A stretch of DNA of 64,000 nucleotides from Microstegium vimineum (lineage: Eukaryota; Streptophyta; Magnoliopsida; Poales; Poaceae), in contig CM039137.1 of assembly GCA_022036555.1 (NCBI GenBank), forward strand, positions 26,157,862 through 26,221,861, in the 5' to 3' direction. Shown piece by piece: positions 1 to 11,359 of the stretch. The position numbers and the translations under genes are program-made. Each line of letters begins with the position of its first letter. Positions within the stretch are counted from its first letter, which is position 1. The notes below the pieces were generated by a model that had not been told where the DNA came from, did not search any database, and was given only the letters and a program-made list of their open reading frames with translations.

Positions 1-3000
1 CTCTACCCGGTACGTGGGGCCCCGCCCTCTACCTACGTGACCAAATCCAAACCCCCCCTTCGCCGGCGATCAGCCGGTCTTATCTATTTTGCCGCCTTCC
101 GGGGCGCTGACTGCCCTTGTTTCTTGCTGCTCGGCAGGTGACGGTGTCGCACGTCGTCGCGCGGGTGCCGCGGAGGGTGGACGTCGGCGCCGCGCTCAGG
201 TCCTACGCCGACCCGCTCGTCGCGCAGGTGCCCGACCGCCCGCCGCTCGCCGACTCCTCCATCCTCTCCCCCTACACCGCCGCGCCGGACGACATCGCGC
301 GAGCCTTCGGCGCCCCCGCCTCCGAGCTCCCGCCGCTCCCCAGCGCCGACCCCAGCCCCGGGCTATGCTGCACGGGCACCGACCAGCCGCTGACAGCCGT
401 CGCGGACCTGGCCGCTCCTGACCAGGCTGCCGCCGTGGTCAACTCGGCCCCCACCGACGCCGCGGAGCGGGCCCTGTCGGACGCGCCGTTCCCCAGCACG
501 TTCCCGTCCGACGCGTCCGAGGTGGAGGACTCCGTGGCCAGGCTCATCGATAAGGTCGGCAAGCAGGTCTTCCAGGCGGAGGACGCGCTCACCGAGGCCT
601 ACGACAAGCTGAGGCTGTCGGCGTACGACGCGCTCGGTGCGTGGAGGAAGACGGTGCGCGACGCGATCGGTGGGCTCAAGGCGTCGGTCGACGCCGGTAA
701 GGAGCAGGCAGCTGGAGGGGTCACGGACGCTTCCGGCGCGTTGCAGGCGAAGGTGGCCGGAGCTGGCGCTGTGGCTGTTGATGTTCTTAGGAAGGCGATT
801 GTTGCAGCTGAGGATTCACTGGGCAGTGCGGCCACATTCGTTGTGTATTCTTATGGGTCTGCCAAGGAGTCTCTGCCACCAAATGTTAGAGATCTGTTGA
901 GCTCGTCTGAGGAGAAAGCTAGTCTACTTTTGAGACCGATCGGAAATGCTCTGCAACAGGTATGTCCGCTGAACCAATAACCTAATTGTCTCACTTGTTC
1001 TAGTCATTAACCTCACTGCTGTTCTTAGTGGGATGCTAAACACCTAGACATGTTTAGTTGCATGAATGTTCCACAGAGAAGTTCATTGTTCAAGTAGCCA
1101 CTGATCAATTTTACTGCGTGCTGTGATTCAGGTATATGTAGTTTTTGAAGGTGTTGAAAAGAATGTTGGTTTGGATCCAAGTGATCCTATTGTTCATTTG
1201 GCAGTTGTGCTTGGAGGTTCAGTGACAATAGGGTAAAGGAAGATTTCTTTGTTTGGCCTACCAAACCTCTAGTTATACCTTATTTTCAAAAACTCCTTCT
1301 AATTTTCACTACATTGTAGGACAACGTACTGGCTCTTCATATACGGTGGCTACTCTGGAGACTTGTCACCTGAATCAGCGTTCGAGTTGTTGAAAAATGA
1401 TGGCAAAGCCGTACTTATAGATGTTCGGCCTGAGGCAAGATATTGTAAATCTCATTGGCCTTTTTCTTTCTTCCGTGTCCCTTTTCATCTAAGCTCTTTC
1501 TTTAATCCAGTCCGTAATGCTAGAAGGGATTGTTTAGTTACCTTTTGTGCTGTTGCTTCAGTACAACAATACTGCCAAACTATTTGAGGCAAGATGTTGT
1601 AAATCTCATTGGACTTATCTTTCTTGAATGCCCTGTTTCCTTGGAGCTCTCCTTTGAATCCATTTCATAATACATGGCATTTTAAATGTTTAGAAACTAT
1701 TATTCAGTAGCCACTGTCTTCTCGCCCGAGTGCAATAGTATACTGCATTCCTTTTTCATGCTCTTTGTTTGTTACTGAAACTTTGAAGCACTTCTGTCAT
1801 GTTTTCTGTAGCATAGGATAATAGAAGATTGCATTCTCTCAAGCTCATTATGGGATTATGTTATGTAGGATTTGAGGGAAAAAGATGGTGTTCCTGATCT
1901 TCGCCTTGGGGCTAGGTCTAGATATGCAAGTGTAGATTCACCTGAGGTATGTCTTATTTCAGCAAAAGATCTGCATAAGTACTTGATTTTCTTTTTATTT
2001 GGATACAGTTTTTTAGAGAAAGAATTATACCTTCCTAATCATTCAGTGATTGCTGGAGAGTTCCTATGTATGCTTACCCTGTTTTAAACTTTTTTAATAA
2101 TTAGCAACAAAATAACTCTTATGTAACTCTCCTTGCTTGAATTCTTAAGGGCGCGCAATAACAAAAAAAAATGTTCATTGATAACTATTTCATTTGATTT
2201 TATTCCTTAGATCAAAGGCCCAGTCAAGAGTATGCTTAAAGGTGGAAGAGACGTTGATGATGCCTTACTGGCAGCTGTCATCCGAAACTTGAAATTGGTG
2301 AAGGTATGCTGTTAGAACTGAGGCATGAACTTTATACCTGCCTTCCGAGATTTCTTCACAATAAGTTTCGTACTTTTGTCACCTGCCACTGTAGGGTGAT
2401 TCAAAGGTCATAGTTATGGATTATAATGGAGCTCGATCAAAAGCCATTGCTAGGTTACTGAAGAAGCTCGGTGTGCAGGCAAATTTCGACTGCTTTGGTC
2501 TTCACCAGTACTGCATTGGCATGCATTCTCTCCCTTGTCTAACTTTGAATGTTTGGATGCAGCGACCTTACCTTGTTAAAGGTGGTTTCCAAGCATGGTC
2601 AAAGAACCTTCGTGTCAAAGAACTGAAACCTGAGACTGCATTAACCTCAATAAATGAGGTAATAAGAATAAAAAAACAGAAACTCACCTGTGAACCAAAG
2701 GATGTTGTGCCAGTTATGGCAATCTTGTTTAGTTCTTATATTCTTTTGAGATCATGTTTGTAGCATTTTTCACTCGACCAGTATCATTTGAGTAGTTCAT
2801 AGGTGTTAGCTCTTGCGGGCTTTAACATGTTTCATAACTTAACGATCTACACAATTGCACCTCTTTATTCTCGATTGCCCACATTATTATCTCAAAATAT
2901 GCAGGACGTTGAGGAAATCCTTGAACAAATAAAGCCCACACCAACTCTTGTGTTTGGAGCTCTTCTGGTAGGTCACTAGTCTCATTCTCATGTTATTGCC

Positions 3001-4265
3001 TTTTGCTCATGTTGGCACACTGTATTGCTGTTCCTGAACATTTTGCAACTACTTTTCTATTATATTTGGTAAAAAGTTTGTGCCTTTAAAAGTTCAAGTG
3101 TACATGCAACAAAGAGCACCTTTTGTATCTTTATGTTGTCTTTGTAGCCCTTAGATGCTTTACTTTTTCACGGAAATATTGGATGCAATTTTTTTCTTGA
3201 CAATCTTGTCTCTCTTTTTTTAACAGGGCCTCCCAGCACTTTCCTATGCTTTACTTGGTAAGTGTACAAGTAAATTATGCTGTGGTCTGATTCATACTTG
3301 GTACATTGCTTGGTTAAGACTTAGGAATTAAGATGCTTGCATATACCAGAAAAGTAGGCCTCCTGAAACCAACCTAAAGAACTAGTCATTGTGTTCCTAA
3401 ACGTTCATACAAACCAAAACCATGTCCAAAACACTTGTTTTATCTTTTTTAAGTGGATGTCCTTTGATGGATACTTGTCGCTGGATTTCTGAAATCTGGC
3501 TAGAAGAAACAAGTGTGCTGCAGCTGAATTAGAATATTGATTTTGGTTAACTGACTATATATCACTATGTCTGCAGAATGGGAGACGACTTTGCAATACA
3601 TTGCTGTTTTAAGCGTTGGGCTGGTATGTAGTACGTTTGACAGATAGCTTATTTGTTTGTTCAATATGGATGCATCTGCGTCTCAGGAAAATTTTTTTGC
3701 ATGCATTTACATTTCTGGAAAACAACAATATAACTCGGCACTTGTACATTACTATTTACTGGAAATATATATCAATTTGCAAAATGTGGCAGCAACACAG
3801 TTTGCCTGATATTTTTCTTTTATTCTGGATAGACTATCTACTTGCGATTCTCTACATATGAGCGTTCTGAGGACTTGGAGCAAGACCTAAAGTAAGTTTT
3901 TTTTGAAGAAAAGACCTAAAGTAAGTTAATTGGCTCTTGATGAACAACGAAAAGAATCCGTTTCCTGTTCTTGTAAAAAAAAAACGTTTCCGTTGGTTTT
4001 AAGTTTAATTGGCTCTTGATGAACGACGAAAAGATGATTACAAGTTTCCCTCCTGATCTCTTGGCTTAGGCTGTTGCTGTCTCCTGTAAGAGTGGGCGCA
4101 GACGCCGTGTCATGGGCAGCTAAGAAGATAGAGCCAAACAAGGTGGGCCTGCCGACGTCCCCCTCCACGACGGCGGTGAAAGACCGGGTTCTCCAGGCCG
4201 CGGCGAAGCACGAGTCGCAACCAGCGGACGCCGATGAGTCGTCGGCCCAGACAGCCGAGGCATGA
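1..4265 (+). CDS. Chloroplast rhodanese-like (CAS-type) protein, 5'-partial
   Basis: Spliced gene, 5' end outside the window. Coding exons read as 1-9 (tail of an upstream exon, donor gtacgt), 138-959, 1132-1232, 1320-1434, 1869-1946, 2211-2303, 2395-2478, 2563-2658, 2905-2967, 3227-3257, 3577-3623, 3833-3891 and 4070-4265 (TGA). All phases agree and give 594 visible residues. The long second exon encodes an Ala-rich, probably helical region. Then come a membrane segment (HLAVVLGGSVTIG), a rhodanese-like domain (VLIDVRPE ... YLVKGGFQAW) and two more hydrophobic segments near LVFGALLGLPALSYALL and YIAVLSVGLTIYL. The rhodanese loop reads DYNGARS, so the catalytic Cys is replaced by Asp and sulfurtransferase activity is unlikely. 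From memory it resembles the Arabidopsis CAS / At3g59780 group of thylakoid proteins. Two introns (after PE and after GVQ) start with GC. The transit peptide is not visible. Confidence 0.85.
1435..1868 (+). other. GC-AG intron with internally duplicated donor region
   Basis: The exon ends CCTGAG at 1434 and the intron begins GCAAGA, a good match to the plant GC-donor consensus; the acceptor is TTATGTAG at 1868. Joining 1434 to 1869 restores the family sequence RPE-DLREKDG in frame, and no GT donor nearby does so. About 150 bases into the intron (from 1584) the donor neighbourhood is repeated almost exactly (TGAGGCAAGATgTTGTAAAT), giving a second GC donor look-alike. Confidence 0.8.
2479..2562 (+). 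other. 84-base in-frame GC-AG intron
   Basis: Exon ends GTGCAG at 2478, intron starts GCAAAT, acceptor GGATGCAG at 2562. The 84 bases contain no stop in the reading frame, so a retained intron would insert 28 residues into the rhodanese domain between GVQ and RPYL. The ungapped family sequence expected from CAS relatives supports removal of this segment. Confidence 0.7.
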
Positions 4266-4578
4266 CGCGCTGAAATGTTGGGGGAGCCAGCCGAGCAGAT
4301 CAGCTCCACTTTCACTCCGTGCGGCCCAAACACCGAAGAGGTTTCTGATGTAATTTGTGAATTCGAGTCGTTTCTGATGTAAGGAATCGGTTTTAGGTCA
4401 TTGTAAAGCAGCTGTAAATTAGTTGTGCGATCAGCATCTGCAAGTTGCCACGAACTTGGGTGTGTAGAGAAAGAGGTGCAGTGTTTATTCGTGAGCCTGT
4501 CTACAATCTTGGGCATCTGCTACTCTGCTTGGCACGCAGTCTAAAGGTAAGGGTGAGTTGGGTAAAAGAAAAAAAAAG
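4266..4578 (+). other. 3' UTR and 3' flank of the CAS-type gene
   Basis: Follows the TGA at 4263-4265. It is AT-rich, with several TGTAA-type elements around 4340-4415 that could act in 3' end formation. No ORF here is supported; the long antisense frame across the last exon is a shadow of the coding sequence. Confidence 0.5.
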
Positions 4579-4725
4579 GGTAAAATACATTTTTCAACAT
4601 CTAATTTATATTGAAGTTTGATTTTCAACCTTCAAATATAAAACCGAGTGAAATACACTCCAATTATCAAAATCGTAAGTGCTCGTCTGATTTAAAGGTG
4701 GTTTTTTATTTTCGGAAGGCAAACC
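4579..4725 (+). repeat. Left arm of an inverted repeat resembling a Mutator-like TIR
   Basis: Starts GGGTAAAATACATTTTTCAA and has the alternating 'TCAACCTTCAAATATAAAAC' texture of grass MULE termini. Its reverse complement aligns over about 150 bases, with small gaps, to 56189-56366. No perfect 9-base target duplication is seen; the left flank is an A-run. Confidence 0.5.
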
Positions 4726-5453
4726 ATATCCACCTTCGTCCGTCGTTGACCCGTCCCTGATTTCCCACGTTCGTCCGTCATCCAGGAGGACTCGCTACTG
4801 GGCGTGTCGTACGCGCGGCCGCCGCCTGGGCGCTAGACGCTCGGCCAGATCTGCACCTCCACGAACTGCCCCGCTAACGTCGCAACGTCGATGACCACCT
4901 CCGCTGCTCCATGAAGGAGAACAAGTACAATAGCGCATGCGACTAGAACGTCATCCGATCGCTCGGTGCACGCGCATCCTGAACTTTTCCTTTTACCTCC
5001 CACGATGGGTTGGAGGCTTGGAGCACTGAGGCCTTCTCCAACGTACCACGGTGGCGTGCTGCTCAATGTCCATCTCAGCTCCAGAGTTCTATGTCATAGG
5101 ATAGTATAGCCTTACAGAGTGTCAGATTATTTTACAGAGGATACAATAGCCTCCTCTGACAAAAACCAGAACCAACAGCTAGGGAGCGCGCTGCGGTGGG
5201 AGACGACTCTGCAGCACCTTTCCGCACCGGTGGAATTACTTCGCAGTTCCAGAACCACGGGGGGTGTTGACGTCATGTGCCCGTGGATAGATTGGTTAAT
5301 ATGTTGGAAAAAGTCTATATAACCCTGCAAGGTATCTAATGTGATCTATTTATCTCTTAAACTATAAAACTAGGTATTATGTACATTAAACTAACTCTTA
5401 AACTATAAAATCAGGTATTATGCATATTAAACTCTGTGAAAGTAGAGAAAACA
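4726..5453. other. GC-rich then AT-rich non-coding segment, possible captured gene pieces
   Basis: 4760-5100 is unusually GC-rich and looks like fragmented exon sequence, but no frame stays open. 5119-5322 holds a 67-codon open frame with the short block LRWETTLQ, similar to LEWETTLQ in the CAS-type gene (exon at 3577). 5354-5437 is a tandem pair of about 43 bases (CTCTTAAACTATAAAA...). I recognise no gene. Confidence 0.35.
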
Positions 5454-6214
5454 CCGTTAGAGTGGCATTAGGAAGACAAAACACCCCTTAGAGTGGTATT
5501 AGGAGGTGGTTTTGCTGATTTGGTGATCCACGTTGGCTGGCTTCGACGACGTGGCATATAGGCCCATCATATCAGTCTGCATAGGTTCCACCCGTTGTTT
5601 GAACGTTTTTCTCAATCATTGCGCACTTTGTGAAACTAGACAAACCATACTTCCCCAAAAAGTCAATTTGACGCTCAGAATCCAATGTGTAAGAGAGGGA
5701 TCGAGGGCCAAAAACCGAATTGCTAGCAGTCTCACACTGTTTTCAAAAGTTCACCATCTCTGCGATTTGAGCATATTCATCTACGTGCTTAATGTGTTCA
5801 TTTCTTTTTATTGTTCTATTCATTTTCACTGGTCCCGCTAGGGACGCCCTTAGAGTGGCATTTGGAGGTGGTTTTACTGATTTGGTGATCCATGTTGGCT
5901 AGCTTTGACGGGTTCCATGCATGTTTCGACACTTTTTCTGGATGGTCTTAGTATTAGGATAGAAATTGAAGTTTGGAATGATGCCCAGGCTTTACAAGAT
6001 TTGCAATGCCTACTCATCCCGCCCAAGGATGTTACATTAAAGTCTTGTTTGTTTCCATCGGACTGACGCATTTTAGGTGATATTTCGGGTGGATTGCTGT
6101 GACCCATTTTTAATCCTGATGAAAACTAAAATGCGTGTTTGTTTTATGTCGGCTCGGAATGAAAACCGACCGGAACAAAAACTGGCTTCTCCTTTTCTTG
6201 TCTATATGACCTGG
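5454..6214. repeat. Interspersed repeat, two partial copies
   Basis: The block around 'TTAGAGTGGCATT...GGTTTTACTGATTTGGTGAT' occurs at about 5460-5610 and 5845-6180, and a third time at about 24895-25240. The segment before it (CTACGTGCTTAATG..., 5785) also recurs at 24811. Non-coding; terminal structure not resolved. Confidence 0.55.
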
Positions 6215-6531
6215 TGAAAGCATCTAGGCCCCATGGTTTCGGTGATTAACGACAATGCAAGATTACTATGACTAACGTGTGTTTTGCAGAGGCAAACTTG
6301 TTGAGTTAGGTCATATGTAATGGATGATGAATGGGCTTAATGGTATTCATGCCCCCAAGATGGATTTCGTTTCAGTTTTAAAAGGATCGGAGACAAGCTT
6401 GAAGTTTAGGCTAGGTCTAAGTGTCACAAGGTATGAGAAGGACATTTAGAGTAGCTTAGGGCTTTTATTTTCCTTTGGTCGTACTATTAAGGGGGGTATG
6501 AGATTAGTAGCTTGACCTAGGAGAGGCTTTG
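6215..6531 (+). mobile_element. Sirevirus-type LTR remnant, opposite orientation to element A
   Basis: Reads as a diverged reverse complement of the end of element A's LTR. Shared blocks include GATTAACGACAATGC, CTAACGTGTGTTTTGCAGAG and TATTCATGCCCCCAAGATGG. It begins TGAAAGC at 6215 and is cut at 6532, where a different sequence starting TGTTGACGG begins. Confidence 0.6.
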
Positions 6532-6561
6532 TGTTGACGGTAACTAACGCTCATTATAAAC

Positions 6562-8254
6562 TGAAAGGATCAAGATGCCCAAGAAGGGGGGGTTGAATTG
6601 GGCTTGTTTTAAATTTCTAAAGCAAATATGAAAACCTATCAAATGTCAATCACCCCTAGTGCCTACCGTCCGTGTGTCCTAGCTAGAAAGCGGTAGCAGT
6701 TCATGGAATTTAAGAACAACCTAAGCAATTCTAGTAGGAAAGATAAGAACACAGCTCAAAGTAAATGCAATAAAGTAAAGAGCTAGGGAAAGAGAATCTC
6801 AGTGACGCAACGATGTTTTCCCGAGGTATCGAGGTGTCGACACCCCTAGTCCTCGTTGGAGCACCTCGCAAGGTATCGCTCCCCCTCTACCCGCGCAAGG
6901 GTAGAGTGCTCTCTACGGGCTGATTCTTCGCCACTCCGGCTCGGTGAATCACCCACAACCGATCACAGAAGCTTGGAGAAGAGCCGTCGACAATCTTCCG
7001 ACGATCACTTCCTCCGAACACCACCAAACTGTCTAGGTGCTGTTGAACACCAAGAGTAACAAGCACAAGACCTTCACTTGACCAACTCAAGGCTAGGAAG
7101 GTGGATGGATGCACACAAGTCACTCCTAATCACTCTAGGAGAGCAGAACAAGATGAACTCTCTCTAATCTCTCCCTCACTAGGCACTTGGCTCTCCAAAG
7201 GTTCTCCCAAGGTGTCACCAGCTGAAACAATGGCCAAGAGACCTCCTAAGGACGAAGGGGCAACTATAAATAGTCCCCACCTCCAAAACTAGCCGTTTTT
7301 TGCTTTTTCTTTTCTTTGGGAAGCCACCGGACTAGTCCGGAGCTCACACCACCGGACCAAGCACACTGGTCCGGAGCTCACTCGTAATTCAAACTCAGGC
7401 ACCGTCGGACTACTCTGCTTGGTCCGACGCCCTGGTCCGACGCACTGGTCCGGAGCCAGGGTGCTCACTGAGTGAAAACATTTTCTCTTCTTCGAACCAC
7501 CGGACCACTCTCCTTGGTCCGGAGCCCTGGTCCGACGCTCTGGTCCAGAGCCAGGGAGCTTACTGTATGAAATCAGCCTCCTGTCTTGAAGCGTCAGACT
7601 AGCCGTCGGACTCACCGTTGGACTAGTCTGGAGCCTTCTTTCAGGCTCTCTCTCTCTGACACGAGCCATCGGACCACTCTCCTATGGTCCGACGCTCTCC
7701 AGACAGGTGGTCCGGAGCTTCTCGAGCTGGAATTTTGCCTAAGTCAAGGACCGTCAGACCACTCTCCTTGGTCCGACGCCTACTTGGCAGACTGGCCCGG
7801 AGCCTCTTTCTCCCCCTATTTCAACTATTTTCGCTGAGATCTCTCAAGGGATTTTGCTCCTACCATTTCTAGGGTTAATCAAGGGTTGAAAGCAAGGTCT
7901 CTAGGACTAGTTGTGACAAGTGTGCATATACCCACTCTCCTAAACTCTCCTAGGTCAAGCTACTAATCTCATACCCCCGTTTATAGTACGGTCAAAGGAA
8001 AAACAAAACCCTAGCTATACTTAGTGCCCTTCTCAACCTTATGGCACTAAGAACTAGACTAGTCTTCAACTTGTATCAACATCCTTTGCAACCGAAACGA
8101 TTTCCATCTTGGGGGCATGAATATCCATTAAGCCCATTCAAATTGTATCACTAATGACCTAACACAAATGACTTTGCCTCTGCAAAACACACGTTAGTCA
8201 TAGTGACCTAGCATTGTCGTTAATCGCCTAAACACACAGGACCATGATTCTTCA
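6562..8254 (-). repeat. Element A 3' LTR (left in window)
   Basis: Begins TGAAAGGATC and ends ATTCTTCA. Bases 7320-7800 carry a cluster of short palindromes built on CCGGAC and GTCCGG (for example CCGGACTAGTCCGG at about 7329), the kind of cluster described in Sirevirus LTRs. No coding content. Confidence 0.9.
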
Positions 8255-8269
8255 ATCTCCCCCTTTTAG
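8255..8269 (-). other. Polypurine tract of element A
   Basis: On the - strand this reads TAAAAGGGGGAGAT directly before the LTR TGAAG. Further CTCCCCCT/TTTGG copies at about 8655 and 8694 on the + strand are extra PPT-like sites, a reported Sirevirus trait. Confidence 0.75.
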
Positions 8270-8719
8270 GTGATTGACGACAATACAAGCTCGAGTAGAG
8301 AATAATGAGTGAATTTTGATAGGAGAAAAACATGACTTGACATGAGATAGGCATGGGTTAGTGATAAGAAAGACAAGAGCATGCCTAATCATTCAAACCA
8401 TGACAAGCACAATAGATATGAATTGAGCATAGTACTTGATTTCATAAAAGATATGCTATACCCAAAAGATCAGAGATTAGCACTGAAGCAATATAGCATA
8501 ACCAAGTGACATGATATATATAAGTAAAGGTCCACACATGTCACACAACCATCAAGTCTCAACGATCACACATATCATACAATGCATAAAAGATGGTAAA
8601 CGTGATGCATGATGCGATACAGTTAATACACATCAAAAGAACGAATCCTACTAGCTCCCCCTGAAGCTAGCCCATCTACTCGACTCTCCCTCTCCCCCTT
8701 TGGCGTCGAAGCACCAAAA

Positions 8720-11359
8720 CTAAGCGTCTGGAGGTGGAGTGGAAGCAGTCGTGGAGCGGTCGAGCACCCTGAACTCTGCCAAGTAGGTCTCATCATCTGA
8801 GTCCTCCCCCTGAGTGTCTGACGCTAGAAGTGAAGCGGTCTGGGGGTCAGAAGCTGACGTGCCTGCTATCTCTTCTGTCGAGGACTCTGGAGCGGTAGCT
8901 GGGGTAGGAGTAGGAGCAGAATCTGGTGCCACTGTCTCTGCTGGAGCCTCGAGAGCTATGGTATCCGGTTGTGCCTCATGCACGGACTCGACTGGAGTCT
9001 GAAGAACCAGAGACTGCGGAGGTTGTACTGGAGTCGTAGTAACCACAGTGGCATCGGTAGCAACAACAGCTGTGGGTGGAGTGGATACGGCGGGAGCCCG
9101 ACTGTCGTGTGTGGCTTCTGAGGAAGCAACTGAGGAACGGTGCTGACCAGCTGTCGGTGCAACCATTTCTGCCTCAACTTCTACTGCTATTGACTAACCA
9201 GTGGGGGACGGCTGCCCTGTGATGTCGTTGAACGACGCGGAGAGATCCCTGGCAGTAGCACCCATCGTAACAAAGAGCGGCGTGAAACCAGTAGTGAGAG
9301 GGGTGAACTGTTGCGTCAGGCCGAAGGTGTCCAACCACTATGTGACCTGAGTCGCCGGGGACTGGAACGGGGTGGTCATTCCGGCACCCTGAACTCCACT
9401 GGACTGTACGGCTGGGGTGGGAGTGACGGTCTGTCCGGCGGAACTTGAAAGGGCCACTGAGGGGCCAACTGAATGTTTTGGTCCTGCTAGCTGACCAACT
9501 GACTGAGAGGGTTGTGATGTACTCATCATCTGGATCTGAGGTGTAGCTGGGAACTCAAGAGGAGGTGCACCCGTCCACTTCATCATGTGAGCCATAAAGG
9601 CCATGTTCTGCTGCTAAAGTTGTTGAGACTGTAGCTGTAAGCGTTGTGACTCCAACTGCATGGCAAGCATCTGTCGCTGCATCTCAAAGTGGCGCTCCTC
9701 AGACTGCCTTTGCATCTCATCCTGTCTCTACTGGACCTAAGTAACTGAAGTGACTAAGGAGCTTTGCTGCTCATTGAGACGATCAAGTATCTTCAGCATC
9801 ATAGTCTCTGTAGCAGAGCCAGAGCCGCCAGCCTCAGTGTCGTGAGCCCGTGGGGGCATAGGAGGAACTGGCTGGAAATCGGCGTCTGAGCTGTCAGAAG
9901 AGGTATCCTCAGGAGTCACATCAGCTCCAGTATCCAAGCCATGAAGCTCCTGCTGCTCAACACCTCGGATCGACTCATCCTGAGTATCAACATCATCTCT
10001 GTCGGCTAGAGCAGTCCTCTCCCTGACAAGACGAAGCACGCGGTTCCCGAATCGGCTGTCAAAAGAACCAAGAACCCTGTAGGCTAGGAAGGAAGTCGGT
10101 GACTGATCTAGCAAGGCACGGAGTCCGGGGTTGGCTCCCTCAAGCTCAATAGCTATGATAGAAGAAATCCAGTGAGCATATGGAAACTGACGTCGTGCCC
10201 TCATACCATCAGCGATCACATCCTCAATCTCTGACACAAGGAAGTCGGCTATATCGAACGATGTCTGAGAGATGAGGGCCTGAAGAAGTAGCTGCTGCAT
10301 GTTGGTCAATCCTTCCTTGTAACCGGTGTGAGGTAGCAAGGTACGCCGGAGAACCTCGTTCAAACGATGAATGGTAGGACGGAGCTCTGCTGGGGTACGG
10401 CGTGAACCCTCTGAGAAAGGTGGCTTGAAGAGAGGAGCAACCTCCTGAACTGTCAACGTACGACCACCTCGAGCTCGGCGAGGCACAGATGCTCCTCTGT
10501 AGCAGTCATAGTGAAGGTCGAGCTCTCCAGCTGTCTGAGTGAGGTGAAGGATCTCTCTGAGCCGAGTCATATAGAGCCTGTATCGCTCTCCTTTGAAGGT
10601 ATACTGAAGGAAGTGATGCTCCAGATCAACCCACACTGAGGCATAGAACTCTCGGACCCATCTCTCAATATAGTTTCCAGAACGACCAAGTAGATCGGCG
10701 AGTCTCGGAAGATATGTGATAAAGGGTCGAACCTCCTCTCCAGCCAACTCAACAATGCTCTCCAAGGAGCAAACTCGGTGAGGTCTGATCTGGATGCTGA
10801 TAAGCTGAGCTGCTCTGTAGAAATCCTTCATGAGAGGTGTGTGCCATCCTGGTGAGGCTCTGGGATCACGCTGATCAGGGCACCACTTCTCAAGAGCTAC
10901 AAACCGAAGCTTCTTCATCTACTTTGTTGTGAGGTTCCTCAGATCAAGGTGAACGGATGCTGAAGCTGTCGTGGGAGCTGCTGATGCACTCTGAGGTGAC
11001 TGAGCTGCCTGAGAATGAGTAGCTTGCCCCCAGGAACGAGGTGCCAACGGTGTACCAAGAGCTTCCGTGACAAGCTCTTGCTCCTATGGAGCGTCCTCTG
11101 TCTATGACTCAGTAGGAGGAGTAGACGGTAAAACCCGCGGAGGGGTGCCAAGTCTCACTGAACCTCGGCGACCTCCTCGCTTTGCACGGTCTGCTGCATT
11201 TGCCACTACCTCTGTTTTCTCAGCCTCTGTAAGCTTTCGCTTCTTCTTCTTGGGCTTCTCAACGATGGGCTTCTTGCCCTTGTCCCTTGAAGGACGTGGA
11301 GGAGGAGGAGTGTCGTCACCAGAACCACTGACACGAGCACGAGAGCCACGAGCCATCAC
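8720..11359 (-). pseudogene. Env-like third ORF of element A, broken
   Basis: Pieces at 11359-11102, 10918-9737 (393 codons), 9604-9338 and 9166-8720 all share one - frame, the same frame as pol, and are separated mainly by stops. The N-terminus is basic (KGKKPIVEKPKKKKRK, nuclear-signal-like). The middle is a globular domain typical of plant 'env-like/putative plant transposon' ORFs. The C-terminus is Thr/Pro/Ala-rich and acidic. I see no clear signal peptide or fusion segment, so an envelope role is by position only. Several interruptions are TAG in a Gln-rich stretch, consistent with CAG decay. Confidence 0.7.

Noticed and set aside
117..137. Translation start of the CAS-type gene at 117
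   Set aside because: The triplet is TTG, not ATG, and a good acceptor (CTCGGCAG) ends at 137, so this is intron sequence and the start lies outside the window.
89..421. + frame of 110 codons overlapping the first long exon
   Set aside because: Arg/Ala-rich out-of-frame shadow of GC-rich coding sequence; the true frame continues across 12 exons.
3926..4516. 196-codon - frame over the last CAS exon
   Set aside because: Spans intron, exon and 3' UTR with no domain; antisense shadow.
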